DNA from: Candidatus Electrothrix communis
Lineage (GTDB): Bacteria; Desulfobacterota; Desulfobulbia; Desulfobulbales; Desulfobulbaceae
Length of the DNA stretch: 64,000 nucleotides
Reading direction: 5' to 3'
Assembly: GCA_030644725.1 (NCBI GenBank)
Contig: CP130629.1
Location: forward strand, 1,543,572 to 1,607,571
Shown here: in pieces, positions 36,443 through 44,244 of the stretch
Position numbering within the stretch: position 1 is the first letter of the stretch
Layout: every line of letters begins with the position of its first letter
Notes under the pieces: generated by a model
Databases searched by the model: none
What the model was told of the DNA's origin: nothing
The model's input: the letters and a program-made list of their open reading frames with translations, nothing else
Program-made: the position numbers and the translations under genes

Positions 36443-36596
36443 GTAGGTTGGGGTGAGCGAAACGAACCCCAACAAAAATAACGAACGGGATTTTATCGAG
36501 AATATTGAAATGTCCCCCCGATTAACGGTGTCGGAATTTTGACGTGATGGGTTGTTGCCGGTGATGTTGGGGTTCGCAAAGCTCACCCCAACCTAC
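36443..36596. repeat. REP pair upstream of RAYT (inverted GTAGGTTGGGGTGAG copies)
   Basis: 36443-36474 begins GTAGGTTGGGGTGAGCGAAA and ends GAACCCCAACA; 36565-36596 is its near-exact inverse, ending CTCACCCCAACCTAC. The two face each other across 90 bases. Each REP also folds on itself (TTGGGGT / ACCCCAA). A matching pair lies at 37136-37220 on the far side of the transposase. Confidence 0.92.
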
Positions 36597-36630
36597 GGAT
36601 TACGGATGATTGGGGGATGCGGGGAATTGA

Positions 36631-37149
36631 ATGCAATATCGACGGGTGTATGTGCCGGGCGGGACATATTTCTTCACGGTCAATCTGGCGGAACGGAGCC
36701 GGACCCTGCTCGTTAATCACATTGACGATTTACGGAATGCTGTGCAAGAGGTGCTGACATCACATCCCTTCTGCATTGATGCGATGGTGGTGCTGCCCGA
36801 TCATCTGCATGCAATCTGGACGTTGCCGGAGGGCGATGCAAATTATCCCATGCGTTGGTCCCTGATTAAGGCCGGATTTTCACGCTGCATCCCTGCCAAT
36901 GAACAACGGAGCAAAAGTCGAATAGCCAAGGGCGAACGGGGCATCTGGCAACGGAGGTATTGGGAGCACCTGATCCGGGACGAGCAAGATTACACAAACC
37001 ATGCAAACTACACCCATTACAACCCGGTCAAACACGGTCACGTTGCCCGCGTTGCGGATTGGCCGTATTCAACATTCCACCGGGCCGTCAAAAAGGGTCA
37101 ATATCCACCTGATTGGTCCGAAGAACCGATATTTCGTAGGTTGGGGTGA
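36631..37149 (+). CDS. REP-associated tyrosine transposase (RAYT)
   Basis: 172 residues of the IS200/Y1 transposase superfamily, RAYT branch. N-terminal RRVYVPGGTYFFTVNL, the HUH metal motif in VVLPDHLHAIWTLPEGD (about residue 60), a WQRRYWEHLIRDEQDY segment and the catalytic tyrosine region NYTHYNPVKHGHV (about 137). All key residues appear intact. The last codons, RRLG and stop TGA, are read from the flanking REP itself (REP starts at 37136). RAYTs usually act as single-copy domesticated enzymes that move or maintain REPs. Confidence 0.93.
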   Translation: MQYRRVYVPGGTYFFTVNLAERSRTLLVNHIDDLRNAVQEVLTSHPFCIDAMVVLPDHLHAIWTLPEGDANYPMRWSLIKAGFSRCIPANEQRSKSRIAKGERGIWQRRYWEHLIRDEQDYTNHANYTHYNPVKHGHVARVADWPYSTFHRAVKKGQYPPDWSEEPIFRRLG

Positions 37150-37220
37150 GAGGAACGAACCCCAACAAAAATAATGAACAGCCGTTGATGTTGGGGTTCG
37201 CAAAGCTCACCCCAACCTAC
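37136..37220. repeat. REP pair downstream of RAYT
   Basis: 37136-37167 (GTAGGTTGGGGTGAGAGGAA ...) and 37189-37220 (... CTCACCCCAACCTAC) are inverted copies of the same REP as at 36443. The spacer is only 21 bases here. The left REP overlaps the transposase stop codon; the right one ends 24 bases before the next gene's ATG. Confidence 0.92.
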
Positions 37221-37244
37221 ATAAAAACAAACAGGTCTGCTTCA

Positions 37245-38654
37245 ATGAAAAATAAAGGCTGTATTATATTAACCCTGCTCACCGCAACCCTCACCCCACC
37301 CCTCTGCGCCGCAAGCACCTTCAGCTATAACGACCTCAATCAGCTGACCGCAAGCGCAAGCGGCGACAACACCTCCATCCGCTACGACTACGATGCCAAC
37401 GGCAACATAACCGCCGTCCGCACCGTCACTCCGACGGACACCGACGGCGACGGTCTGCCCGATGCCTGGGAACAGCAGTATTTCGGCGACCTTTCCCACG
37501 AACCCTTTGAAGATGCGGACAACGACGGCTACAGCAACCTTGAGGAATATCGTGCCGGTTCCGACCCGACAGATGCTTCGTCCATACCCATCCAATGCGC
37601 CACCACAGTCCCGGATGACTTCACCAGCATCCAGGCCGCAGCCAACTACATCGCCATCACCAATTTCGGCGGCAATGTCTGCGTTCAGCCCGGAACATAC
37701 ACGGAACCCAAACTCAAGCTGAAAGACGGCGTGTACCTGGTTGCCCTGTCCGATGACCCGGCAGCAACCATCATCGACGGCAACGGCAAGAACGATGTCA
37801 TCACCTTCCAGGGTGTACGGGTCGGCGGGGTGATCGGCTTCACCCTGCGCAACAGCAAGAAGAACGGCAATGCCGCTGCCATCAATATCAGCGGTTCCAA
37901 GCAAATGCCCCTGATTGCCCGCAACATCATCACGGACAACCGGCACGGTATCCGGCTCCAAGGCAATGTGATGCCCCTGGTGATCAATAACACTATTGCC
38001 GACAACAGCGGCGACGGCATCACGGCTGGTGGAAATAGTCCGGCCACGATTCTCAATAATATCGTTGTCAGCAATAAGGGCGACGGGATTATCAGTAAGG
38101 GCAAGGCTATTGATGAGCTGGCCCGCAATGACGTATACGATAATAAAAGCGGTGACTATGTGCGCATCGCAGCAGGAGAAGGCGGTATCTCCCTTGATCC
38201 TCGCTTCGCGAACGGCTATCGACTGGCAGGCGATTCGCCCTGTATCGGCACCGGCCAGACCCTGGACGGCGAACCGGTTGATATGGGAGCCTATGCTAGC
38301 AGTACGGCTGCATTGATCAATACCGTGGCTACAACTATGCTTGCAGATACAGACAATGACGGTATTGACGATGCTTGGGAGATGCTCTTTTTCGGCAATC
38401 TGACCACGGCGAACAGTACCAGTGATTATGATCGGGACGGGTATACAGACTTGCAGGAGTACCTGAACAACAACAACCGCTCTGCTGATCCTAAAGGGAA
38501 TTCATTCGATCTGACCAAGACAAATGAACCGGACGGGAATGGATATGAGGTTGTTGGAGAGAAAAAGGTCAACTTCATGACCATTATTATTAATTTTCTC
38601 CTCGGCAGCCAAGAGAAGGAAGCACCGCGTCAGCAGAGGCTTCACATCAGGTAG
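37245..38654 (+). CDS. Secreted right-handed beta-helix protein with calcium-type repeats
   Basis: 469 residues from the chosen ATG at 37245, which opens a clear signal peptide (MKNKGCIILTLLTATLTPPL, cleavage near CAAS). The frame is open further upstream to 37146, but only through REP sequence. Then one YD-like unit (FSYNDLNQLTASASGDN, YDYDANGNITAV), a DTDGDGLPDAWEQQYFGDL calcium-binding motif repeated later as DTDNDGIDDAWEMLFFGNL, and between them a pectate-lyase-like parallel beta-helix (about 130-360: NGDG/NNTIADNSGDGI turns). Extracellular; may bind polysaccharide. The YD unit links it to the RHS protein upstream, perhaps by recombination. Confidence 0.8.
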   Translation: MKNKGCIILTLLTATLTPPLCAASTFSYNDLNQLTASASGDNTSIRYDYDANGNITAVRTVTPTDTDGDGLPDAWEQQYFGDLSHEPFEDADNDGYSNLEEYRAGSDPTDASSIPIQCATTVPDDFTSIQAAANYIAITNFGGNVCVQPGTYTEPKLKLKDGVYLVALSDDPAATIIDGNGKNDVITFQGVRVGGVIGFTLRNSKKNGNAAAINISGSKQMPLIARNIITDNRHGIRLQGNVMPLVINNTIADNSGDGITAGGNSPATILNNIVVSNKGDGIISKGKAIDELARNDVYDNKSGDYVRIAAGEGGISLDPRFANGYRLAGDSPCIGTGQTLDGEPVDMGAYASSTAALINTVATTMLADTDNDGIDDAWEMLFFGNLTTANSTSDYDRDGYTDLQEYLNNNNRSADPKGNSFDLTKTNEPDGNGYEVVGEKKVNFMTIIINFLLGSQEKEAPRQQRLHIR

Positions 38655-38695
38655 GAGAGCGTACCTGATGATTCGGATTTTTAAGCAGCAACCCG

Positions 38696-38911
38696 ATGGT
38701 TATCAGAACCTGCTGTCAGTTTCCAGCTAACTTCACCATAGATGGAGCAGGAACGACCGCTGCGAGCAACACTTCCTGTGCAGCAACCTACGACCTGGAC
38801 GGCAACTTCATTGAATTTATTGAACCGGGAAATAATCTGGTCACGGCGCAACAAGCAGACGGAAAAACCGCGATTATCGGTAGCGAGAATATGGTCACAC
38901 CATGTGAGTGA
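38696..38911 (+). pseudogene. Fragment of a secreted-type protein (71 codons)
   Basis: An open frame containing NFTIDGAGTTAASNTSCAAT and YDLDGNFIEFIEPGNN has the composition of an extracellular beta-domain end, but starts at an ATG with no RBS and has no signal peptide. It is probably a 3' scrap of another surface gene. The gap 38655-39204 also holds the Rpn remnant described separately. Confidence 0.3.
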
Positions 38912-38962
38912 TACAGCAGGCTTGGAGGGAGGTCGCCCACGACCTCCTCCCTCACTTTCCTA

Positions 38963-39082
38963 TCAAATGAAACTCCTCAACCAGAAGCGGCAGTAGTGGT
39001 ACTGCCGCCTCTTATGCTCCAACACCTTCACAACCGCAAGAGAAAGCCCGGTAAAATCCGCTACCTTTTCCACCGGCTCTCC
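38963..39082 (-). pseudogene. 3' remnant of a second Rpn-like nuclease gene
   Basis: The minus strand reads GEPVEKVADFTGLSLAVVKV, then LEHKRRQ, and continues for 12 more codons to TGA. The first part is nearly identical to the end of the intact Rpn-like gene at 39885 (VEKVADFTGLYLAIVKVLEH). Base identity is obvious between 39001-39083 and 39887-39968. Nothing upstream of codon GGA matches, so only the tail survives. A hairpin GCGGCAGTA / TACTGCCGC sits at the same place as the intact gene's stop hairpin. Confidence 0.8.
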
Positions 39083-39204
39083 AATGAAGCATCATTCCTG
39101 ATCAATAACATCATAGAGTAACAGTTGAGCTTCCGGTGAAATTTGAATATACTGAACATACTAAAAATTTCCAGAACGTTGAAATGCAGGGTGAGGAGAT
39201 GATT

Positions 39205-39450
39205 ATGAAAGAATTAAACATGGAAATATTACCCGAGGCCGCAAAAAGAGAGCTGTTCGGCTTCTATGAATATCTCGTTGACAAATATACAAAAAAAAGG
39301 GCTATAAAGCAGCCGGATCCAGCAATGGGCAATAAGGTTTTGGTTGCCCTACAAGAGTTTAAGTGCCTGAGAGAACGATTACATCCTGTTATAGACCCGT
39401 CTGTGGATATCGACAAACTCATCAATACAATGAACAATGATATTTTTTGA
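39205..39450 (+). CDS. Putative antitoxin of a PIN toxin module
   Basis: 81 residues from ATG 39205, which has GGAG 6 bases upstream; a longer frame to 39136 lacks an RBS. The protein (MKELNMEILPEAAKRELFGF, YEYLVDKYTKKRA ...) resembles the small DUF2281-like antitoxins that pair with PIN-domain toxins: acidic/helical with a KRELFGFYEYLVDKY core. It overlaps the following PIN gene by 14 bases, the typical antitoxin-first layout. The toxin is broken, so this antitoxin may be free of its target. Confidence 0.6.
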   Translation: MKELNMEILPEAAKRELFGFYEYLVDKYTKKRAIKQPDPAMGNKVLVALQEFKCLRERLHPVIDPSVDIDKLINTMNNDIF

Positions 39451-39846
39451 CACGAATGTACTTGTTTATGCAGCGATAACACAGGATATTAATAAACAGA
39501 AAATTTCTGATCGTCTGATTGAAGAGGCTATTCGGGACGGTACAATGACTCTTTCTCCCTTAGTCATCAGTGAACTTGTTTTTGTGCTGTCAAAATTAAA
39601 AATCAACAGGGAATTAATAGAGGCGGCACTGGCATAATACAGACCATTTGCCACAGAGAGCATTGACCCCTAATGGTCTTTGAGGCTGCTGCATTATGCA
39701 ACGACCTCAATAGAGGAAAGAGCATCAATGATGCAGTCCATCTAAAATTCGCTGAAAAGTATAGCCGAAAAATCATTACATTTGACAGCGACTTCAAGAT
39801 ATTCAAGAAGTATTCCACATGTAATATCGAAATACTTTCAGCCTGA
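39437..39846 (+). pseudogene. PIN-domain (VapC-like) toxin, broken by stop and frameshift
   Basis: VapC-type toxins are RNases with a PIN fold. The frame starts MIFFDTNVLVYAAI (first catalytic Asp) and runs through LSPLVISELVFVLSKL (Glu in SEL) to EAALA, then TAA at 39635 where a tyrosine codon is expected (LA-stop-YRPFATESIDP). A second stop follows, and the rest continues in another frame from 39673 (MVFEAAALCNDLN ... NDAVHLKFAEKYSRKIITFD, with later Asp) to 39846. Two lesions mean real decay, not a sequencing slip. Confidence 0.8.
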
Positions 39847-39873
39847 ACTCAACATGAGGTTACTCAACGCAAG

Positions 39874-39897
39874 GAGGCGGCAGACTACTGCCGCCTC
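39874..39897 (-). terminator. Stem-loop spanning the Rpn-like gene's stop codon
   Basis: GAGGCGGCAG and CTGCCGCCTC form a perfect 10-base stem around ACTA. It straddles the TAG stop (39885-39887 minus). No T-run follows, so it may stabilise the mRNA end rather than terminate. The remnant at 38963 retains a similar hairpin. Confidence 0.45.
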
Positions 39898-40748
39898 TTA
39901 TGCTCCAACACCTTCACAATCGCAAGATAAAGCCCTGTAAAATCCGCTACCTTTTCCACCGACTCTCCCTCACCCAGCATCTCCAGAGCAATCTCAATCT
40001 GCTCTTCCTCCAGCCCCTCGTCCCAGCCTTCTGCAAACTCCGTAGCAAGAGATTTCTTCAGATCCCGATAGTAGTTCAGGCTTTCCTCATACGAGCACAT
40101 CTGATCCGGGGTGAATCGAGCGATCTCCGCCACTTCAAAGAGCTGCTCAAAGACCTTTCCCTGGAGCTTGTCTGGGAGCTTGTCCAGGCGGTGCAGGTTT
40201 CTGATAACGTAGAGCCATTTATCCAGGCCGGTTTCCAGTTCATCCAGACCTTTGGTGAATTTGGGCATTTCCAGATAAATAAAAGTCAGCTTGTCATAAC
40301 CCACCCGTTTGCTTTCAATATCCGACAGCTTGGCATCATAACGGTATCTCGTCGGTTGATCCCTGTCCTCGTCAAAAGCAAAATTGAGAATCGCCACCGT
40401 GTACACCGCCTTCAGTCCGAAATCCCATTTCCCCCGCTTCTCCTGCTCCCAAATAGGCAAGGAAGAACAGTAACGCGCTCTGTTTGAAAAAAAATCATGC
40501 TTGCTTTTCCGCAACCCGACAATGAATCTTTCCCCTTTCTCGTTTTCACAGCATAAATCAACAATGTCCTTCCTGGAAAGAGCGAGCTGTTCAGTTTTTA
40601 GATAGATCAGATCCAGAATCTCCCCTTGCTCACCCTTGAGCAGCTCATTAAGGAAATCCAGTAACAGATGCTTATTTATGTGCTCCCCAAATATCTTTTT
40701 GAAACCGTAATCGGCGAACAGGTTAATATAGCGTTCTTTGATATCCAT
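39885..40748 (-). CDS. Rpn/PD-(D/E)XK family putative nuclease (transposase_31-like)
   Basis: 287 residues from the ATG at 40748, supported by GGAG 8 bases upstream and a family-like start MDIKERYINLFADYGFKKIF; the frame extends to 40841 without support. Rpn proteins are DNases that promote RecA-independent recombination. Family features: NKHLLLDFLNELL, KDIVDLCCENEKGERFIV. The normal catalytic sequence VEMQKAKQNFF reads VGLRKSKHDFF here, so the ExQ pair is lost and nuclease activity is doubtful. C-terminal EEEQIEIALEMLGEGESVEK is the usual regulatory tail. A decayed second copy lies at 38963. Confidence 0.85.
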   Translation of the reverse strand: MDIKERYINLFADYGFKKIFGEHINKHLLLDFLNELLKGEQGEILDLIYLKTEQLALSRKDIVDLCCENEKGERFIVGLRKSKHDFFSNRARYCSSLPIWEQEKRGKWDFGLKAVYTVAILNFAFDEDRDQPTRYRYDAKLSDIESKRVGYDKLTFIYLEMPKFTKGLDELETGLDKWLYVIRNLHRLDKLPDKLQGKVFEQLFEVAEIARFTPDQMCSYEESLNYYRDLKKSLATEFAEGWDEGLEEEQIEIALEMLGEGESVEKVADFTGLYLAIVKVLEHKRRQ

Positions 40749-41186
40749 TATTCTTTCTCCACAGAAACAGATGAGACAGCATGAACATCCCCCGCAGCCT
40801 TTCGTAGAAAGTAGGCCATCATCCGGGTCGGATTCTGGCATTTCCCCACAGAGCAGACCTGAAGGTAATCTCTGGTAATCAGGTAATTAATGCGACAACT
40901 CGCCGAATTCCTCTCTTCCGCCAGCTGATCTCAACTTCAGTGAGAAAACAGATGCGGCCAAGGCCATTGGCTTCCCTCCGATCAGCAGCCCGAGGAAGCT
41001 ATGTTAAGATAAAAACGGTTCTTTTTCAACACGAATTCAGGTAAGGTACATCGTATAAAAGTGGAGGTTAAGCTCCAGAACTTGAAGAATAACGGATACG
41101 GAGAGGATATATGTCGGGAGGGCAGTGAAAAAAGAACTACCGGAACGCCTTTGCCCGGCGTGGAATGACTACAGAAAAGGAACAGT
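40749..41186. other. Intergenic region before the sucrose operon
   Basis: 438 bases. The left part continues the Rpn frame without a start; the right part probably holds the sucrose operon promoter, but no convincing -35/-10 pair or operator was found. A GGAGG (41068-41080 area) and GGAACAG before the ATG at 41187 are the only local signals seen. Confidence 0.4.
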
Positions 41187-43346
41187 ATGCCGAACCAAGA
41201 AAAAAAACTCTATATCGCTCTGATCAGCATCCACGGCCTGATCAGAGGCAATGACATGGAACTGGGCCGTGACCCTGACACCGGAGGCCAGACCCGCTAT
41301 GTCCGGGATCTGGCCTATGCCCTAGGGAAGCATAGAGAGGTCGACCGGGTGGACCTGATCACCCAGCGAGTTGTGGACGATGCGGTGAGCGAGGACTATG
41401 CGCAGGCCGTGGAACGGCTCAATAAGCGGGCACAGATTATCCGCATCGACACCGGCGCTGAAGGCTATCTTCGCAAGGAGGAATTATGGGAGTACCTGGA
41501 CATCTTTGCCGACAACCTGCTGGCCATGTTTCAGGAGCAGAACCGTTTCCCGGATATCCTGCACTCCCATTATGCCGATGCTGGTTTTGTCGGGGTCCGT
41601 CTGTCCAACCTCACAGGTACTCCTCTGGTCCACACCGGGCACTCGCTGGGCCGGGATAAAAAGCTGCGCCTACTGGCAGCAGGGATGCAGAAGGAGGAAA
41701 TCGAATCCCGATACAATATTTCCCGCCGCATTGAAGCGGAAGAGGAAGTGCTGGCAACGGCGGAACTGGTGGTCACCAGCACCCGTAATGAAATCGAAGA
41801 CCAGTATGAGCTGTATGATTTTTATCATCCGGACAATATGGCGGTTATTCCGCCCGGCGCTGATCTGGACCAGTTCTATCCTCCTCGACCGGGAAGCAAA
41901 TCTCCTTTTCTGAAGGCAGTCCGGCTCTTTCTGCGCAAGGAAAACAAGCCCATCATCCTTGCCCTGTCCCGGCCCGACGAACGGAAGAATATCAAAACCT
42001 TGGTTCATACCTACGGCCAATCCTCCAGGCTGCGCAAGATGGCGAATCTGGTCATTATTGCCGGGAATCGGGACGATATCAGGGATATGGACGAAGGATC
42101 ACAACAGGTTATTCAGGAACTGCTGCTCCTCATTGATCTGTATGACCTCTACGGCAAGGTGGCCCTGCCGAAACACCATAAGGCCGAAGAAGTGGCGGAG
42201 ATTTACAGAATGTGCGCTGCTTCCGGAGGGGTGTTTGTCAATCCTGCTCTGACCGAGCCTTTCGGCCTGACCCTGTTGGAGGCGGGGGCTACCGGCTGCC
42301 CGCTGCTGGCCACCGAGAACGGCGGGCCAGTGGATATCATCGAAAATTGCAAAAACGGCTTCCTGTTTGATCCCCTTGACGAAGACCAGCTGCGCCGTCA
42401 GCTGATTGATATCCTGAGCGCCCCCTCCTTATGGAAATCTCTCCAGCGCAACGGGCTGGAAGGGGTGCGGAAGCATTATTCCTGGCAGGCCCATGTAAAA
42501 AAATATCTGCACCGGATTACCTCCCTGATCGGGACCGACAAGGCCGTCCTGGAGCAACGGGAACCCTATCAACGAAAGATCAGGCCAGCAACCAGGGCTG
42601 TTTTTTCCGATCTGGATCAGAACCTAATCGGCAATTCCACAGGCCGGAAAGAGCTGGTAGCACTGCTGCTCAGCAACCGGAAAAGACTGCTGTTTGGGAT
42701 CGCCACCGGTCGTTCACGGGATTCTGCCCTGGCAATTATGGTCCAAAAGAAAATTCCCCGACCGGATGTCCTGATTACCGGGTTGGGGACTTCTATTTAT
42801 TATGGCCGCAGCCTGATTCCCGATCAGACCTGGCTGCACCATCTGGATTATCTTTGGATGCCGGGCACCTTGAAGCGGCTACTGGCCGACACCCCAGGCC
42901 TCCGTCTCCAACCAAGCGATAAACAGGGGAAATTCAAACTCTCTTATTTTTATGATGAGGAAAAAGCACCTTCTGTGGATGAACTGAATGTGTACCTGCG
43001 GCAGCAGGACCTGACCGTAAATCTCAGTCTGGCCTTCGGACAATACCTGGATATTGTCCCGGTGCGGGCCTCCAAGGGGCTCGCCCTGCGATACGTTTCC
43101 CATCGCCTTGAGATTCCATTGGAAAATATCCTGGTTGCAGGCGGTTCTGGGGCGGACGAAGACATGATGCGCGGCAATACCCGTGCCGTGGTGGTCGGCA
43201 ACCGTCATCATGAAGAGCTGTCGGATATTGACGAGCTGGAAGGGGTTTATTTTGCGAAAAAGCCCTATGCGCACGGTATTCTTGAGGGGATTGAACACTA
43301 TGATTTCCTTGCGGAAGAAGAACCTCTCTCGGAGGATAAAGCATGA
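41187..43346 (+). CDS. Sucrose-phosphate synthase with fused phosphatase-like (HAD) domain
   Basis: Makes sucrose 6-phosphate from UDP-glucose and fructose 6-phosphate. 719 residues. Residues about 8-460 are a GT4 synthase: ISIHGLIRGNDMELGRDPDT then GGQTRYV, HTGHSLGRDKKLRLL, and the donor site VNPALTEPFGLTLLEA. Residues about 470-715 are an HAD domain like sucrose-phosphatase: FSDLDQNLIGN supplies both motif I Asp residues, ATGRSRDSA and AGGSGADEDMM follow. In the last, GDSxxDE reads GGSGADE, so the first metal Asp is lost and phosphatase activity is uncertain. First gene of a three-gene operon with 4-base overlap to the kinase. Confidence 0.92.
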   Translation: MPNQEKKLYIALISIHGLIRGNDMELGRDPDTGGQTRYVRDLAYALGKHREVDRVDLITQRVVDDAVSEDYAQAVERLNKRAQIIRIDTGAEGYLRKEELWEYLDIFADNLLAMFQEQNRFPDILHSHYADAGFVGVRLSNLTGTPLVHTGHSLGRDKKLRLLAAGMQKEEIESRYNISRRIEAEEEVLATAELVVTSTRNEIEDQYELYDFYHPDNMAVIPPGADLDQFYPPRPGSKSPFLKAVRLFLRKENKPIILALSRPDERKNIKTLVHTYGQSSRLRKMANLVIIAGNRDDIRDMDEGSQQVIQELLLLIDLYDLYGKVALPKHHKAEEVAEIYRMCAASGGVFVNPALTEPFGLTLLEAGATGCPLLATENGGPVDIIENCKNGFLFDPLDEDQLRRQLIDILSAPSLWKSLQRNGLEGVRKHYSWQAHVKKYLHRITSLIGTDKAVLEQREPYQRKIRPATRAVFSDLDQNLIGNSTGRKELVALLLSNRKRLLFGIATGRSRDSALAIMVQKKIPRPDVLITGLGTSIYYGRSLIPDQTWLHHLDYLWMPGTLKRLLADTPGLRLQPSDKQGKFKLSYFYDEEKAPSVDELNVYLRQQDLTVNLSLAFGQYLDIVPVRASKGLALRYVSHRLEIPLENILVAGGSGADEDMMRGNTRAVVVGNRHHEELSDIDELEGVYFAKKPYAHGILEGIEHYDFLAEEEPLSEDKA

Positions 43347-44236
43347 TGAAGTTATCACCTGATCCAACAGGCATCTGGATTTTCGGAGAAGTCCTGTTTG
43401 ATACCTTTCCTGACGGCATTGCTGTTCTCGGAGGTGCCCCCTTTAACGTGGCCTGGAACCTGACTGCTTTTCAGGCTGCACCTCGAATTATTACTGCCAT
43501 TGGCAACGATGCCCCTGGCCAAGTCATACAAGAGCGGATGCATGGTTGGCAGATGAACTGCGAACATCTTGCTGTTGTCCCGGAATACCCAACCGGTAAG
43601 GTGACAATTCGGTTGATCAACGGAGAGCCCTCGTATACCATTGAGGAAAATCAGGCCTACGATAATATCCCGTTGGACTGCCTCCCAGAGCGTACTGAGG
43701 GTTTTCTCTATTTCGGCTCTCTGGCCCTGCGCACCGCTCATAACCGTGCCGTACTGGCTGAGCTGAAAAAACGACATCAGGGAAAAATATTTATCGACAT
43801 TAATCTGCGACCGCCGTTCTGGGACAAGGACTGTCTTCTTGCTCTTGTCCAGGATGCACATTGGCTCAAGATGAACGAGGTTGAGCTCGCCCTGATTGCC
43901 GAAAGTAAGGGTGCTGATATGGAATCCCAAGCCCGACAGCTGAAGGCGGATTACGACCTGGATGGCATTGTGGTGACCTGCGGCAGCAGAGGTGCCTTTG
44001 CCCTGGGACCTGATAATAAGTCGATGCAGGTCAGGCCAAAACAAGCCAAGGAAGTACAGGATACGGTCGGCGCAGGTGATGCCTTCACCTCAGTACTCCT
44101 GCTCGGCCTTGTCCAATCCTGGCCCTTACAAGACATCCTAACGCGTGCTCAACAATTTGCCTCCGCCGTAGTCGGCATCCAAGGGGCAGTGAGTGCGGAC
44201 AATAAATTTTATCAACAACATCTTCAATTCTGGTAG
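43343..44236 (+). CDS. PfkB-family fructokinase
   Basis: Phosphorylates fructose, here most likely the fructose released by amylosucrase. 297 residues. N-terminal IFGEVLFDTFPDGIAVLGGA with the GG substrate motif, FNVAWNL, and the PfkB signature DTVGAGDAFTSVLLLGLV with the catalytic Asp (about residue 246). The ATG overlaps the SPS stop (ATGA), so translation is coupled. The order SPS - fructokinase - amylosucrase matches the sucrose operon known from halotolerant methanotrophs. Confidence 0.9.
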   Translation: MMKLSPDPTGIWIFGEVLFDTFPDGIAVLGGAPFNVAWNLTAFQAAPRIITAIGNDAPGQVIQERMHGWQMNCEHLAVVPEYPTGKVTIRLINGEPSYTIEENQAYDNIPLDCLPERTEGFLYFGSLALRTAHNRAVLAELKKRHQGKIFIDINLRPPFWDKDCLLALVQDAHWLKMNEVELALIAESKGADMESQARQLKADYDLDGIVVTCGSRGAFALGPDNKSMQVRPKQAKEVQDTVGAGDAFTSVLLLGLVQSWPLQDILTRAQQFASAVVGIQGAVSADNKFYQQHLQFW

Positions 44237-44244
44237 ACCACCTT

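Larger units (their letters stand above)
36443..37220 (+). mobile_element. REP-RAYT element (REPtron)
   Basis: A RAYT transposase gene bounded on both sides by inverted pairs of the same REP sequence. This is the standard form of REP/RAYT modules, in which the transposase acts on the REP hairpins. The outermost GTAGGTTGGGGTGAG and CTCACCCCAACCTAC give the element's limits. It sits between two secreted YD-type genes. Confidence 0.85.

Noticed and set aside
36428-36630. Immunity gene for the RHS tip
   Set aside because: Only REP sequence and a short gap are present; no coding frame on either strand is credible.
37146-37244. Upstream extension of the beta-helix gene
   Set aside because: Runs through REP sequence and the RAYT stop; the ATG at 37245 begins a proper signal peptide.
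40749-40841. Upstream extension of the Rpn-like gene (Cys-rich)
   Set aside because: The ATG at 40748 has a good RBS and matches the family start; the extension has neither.
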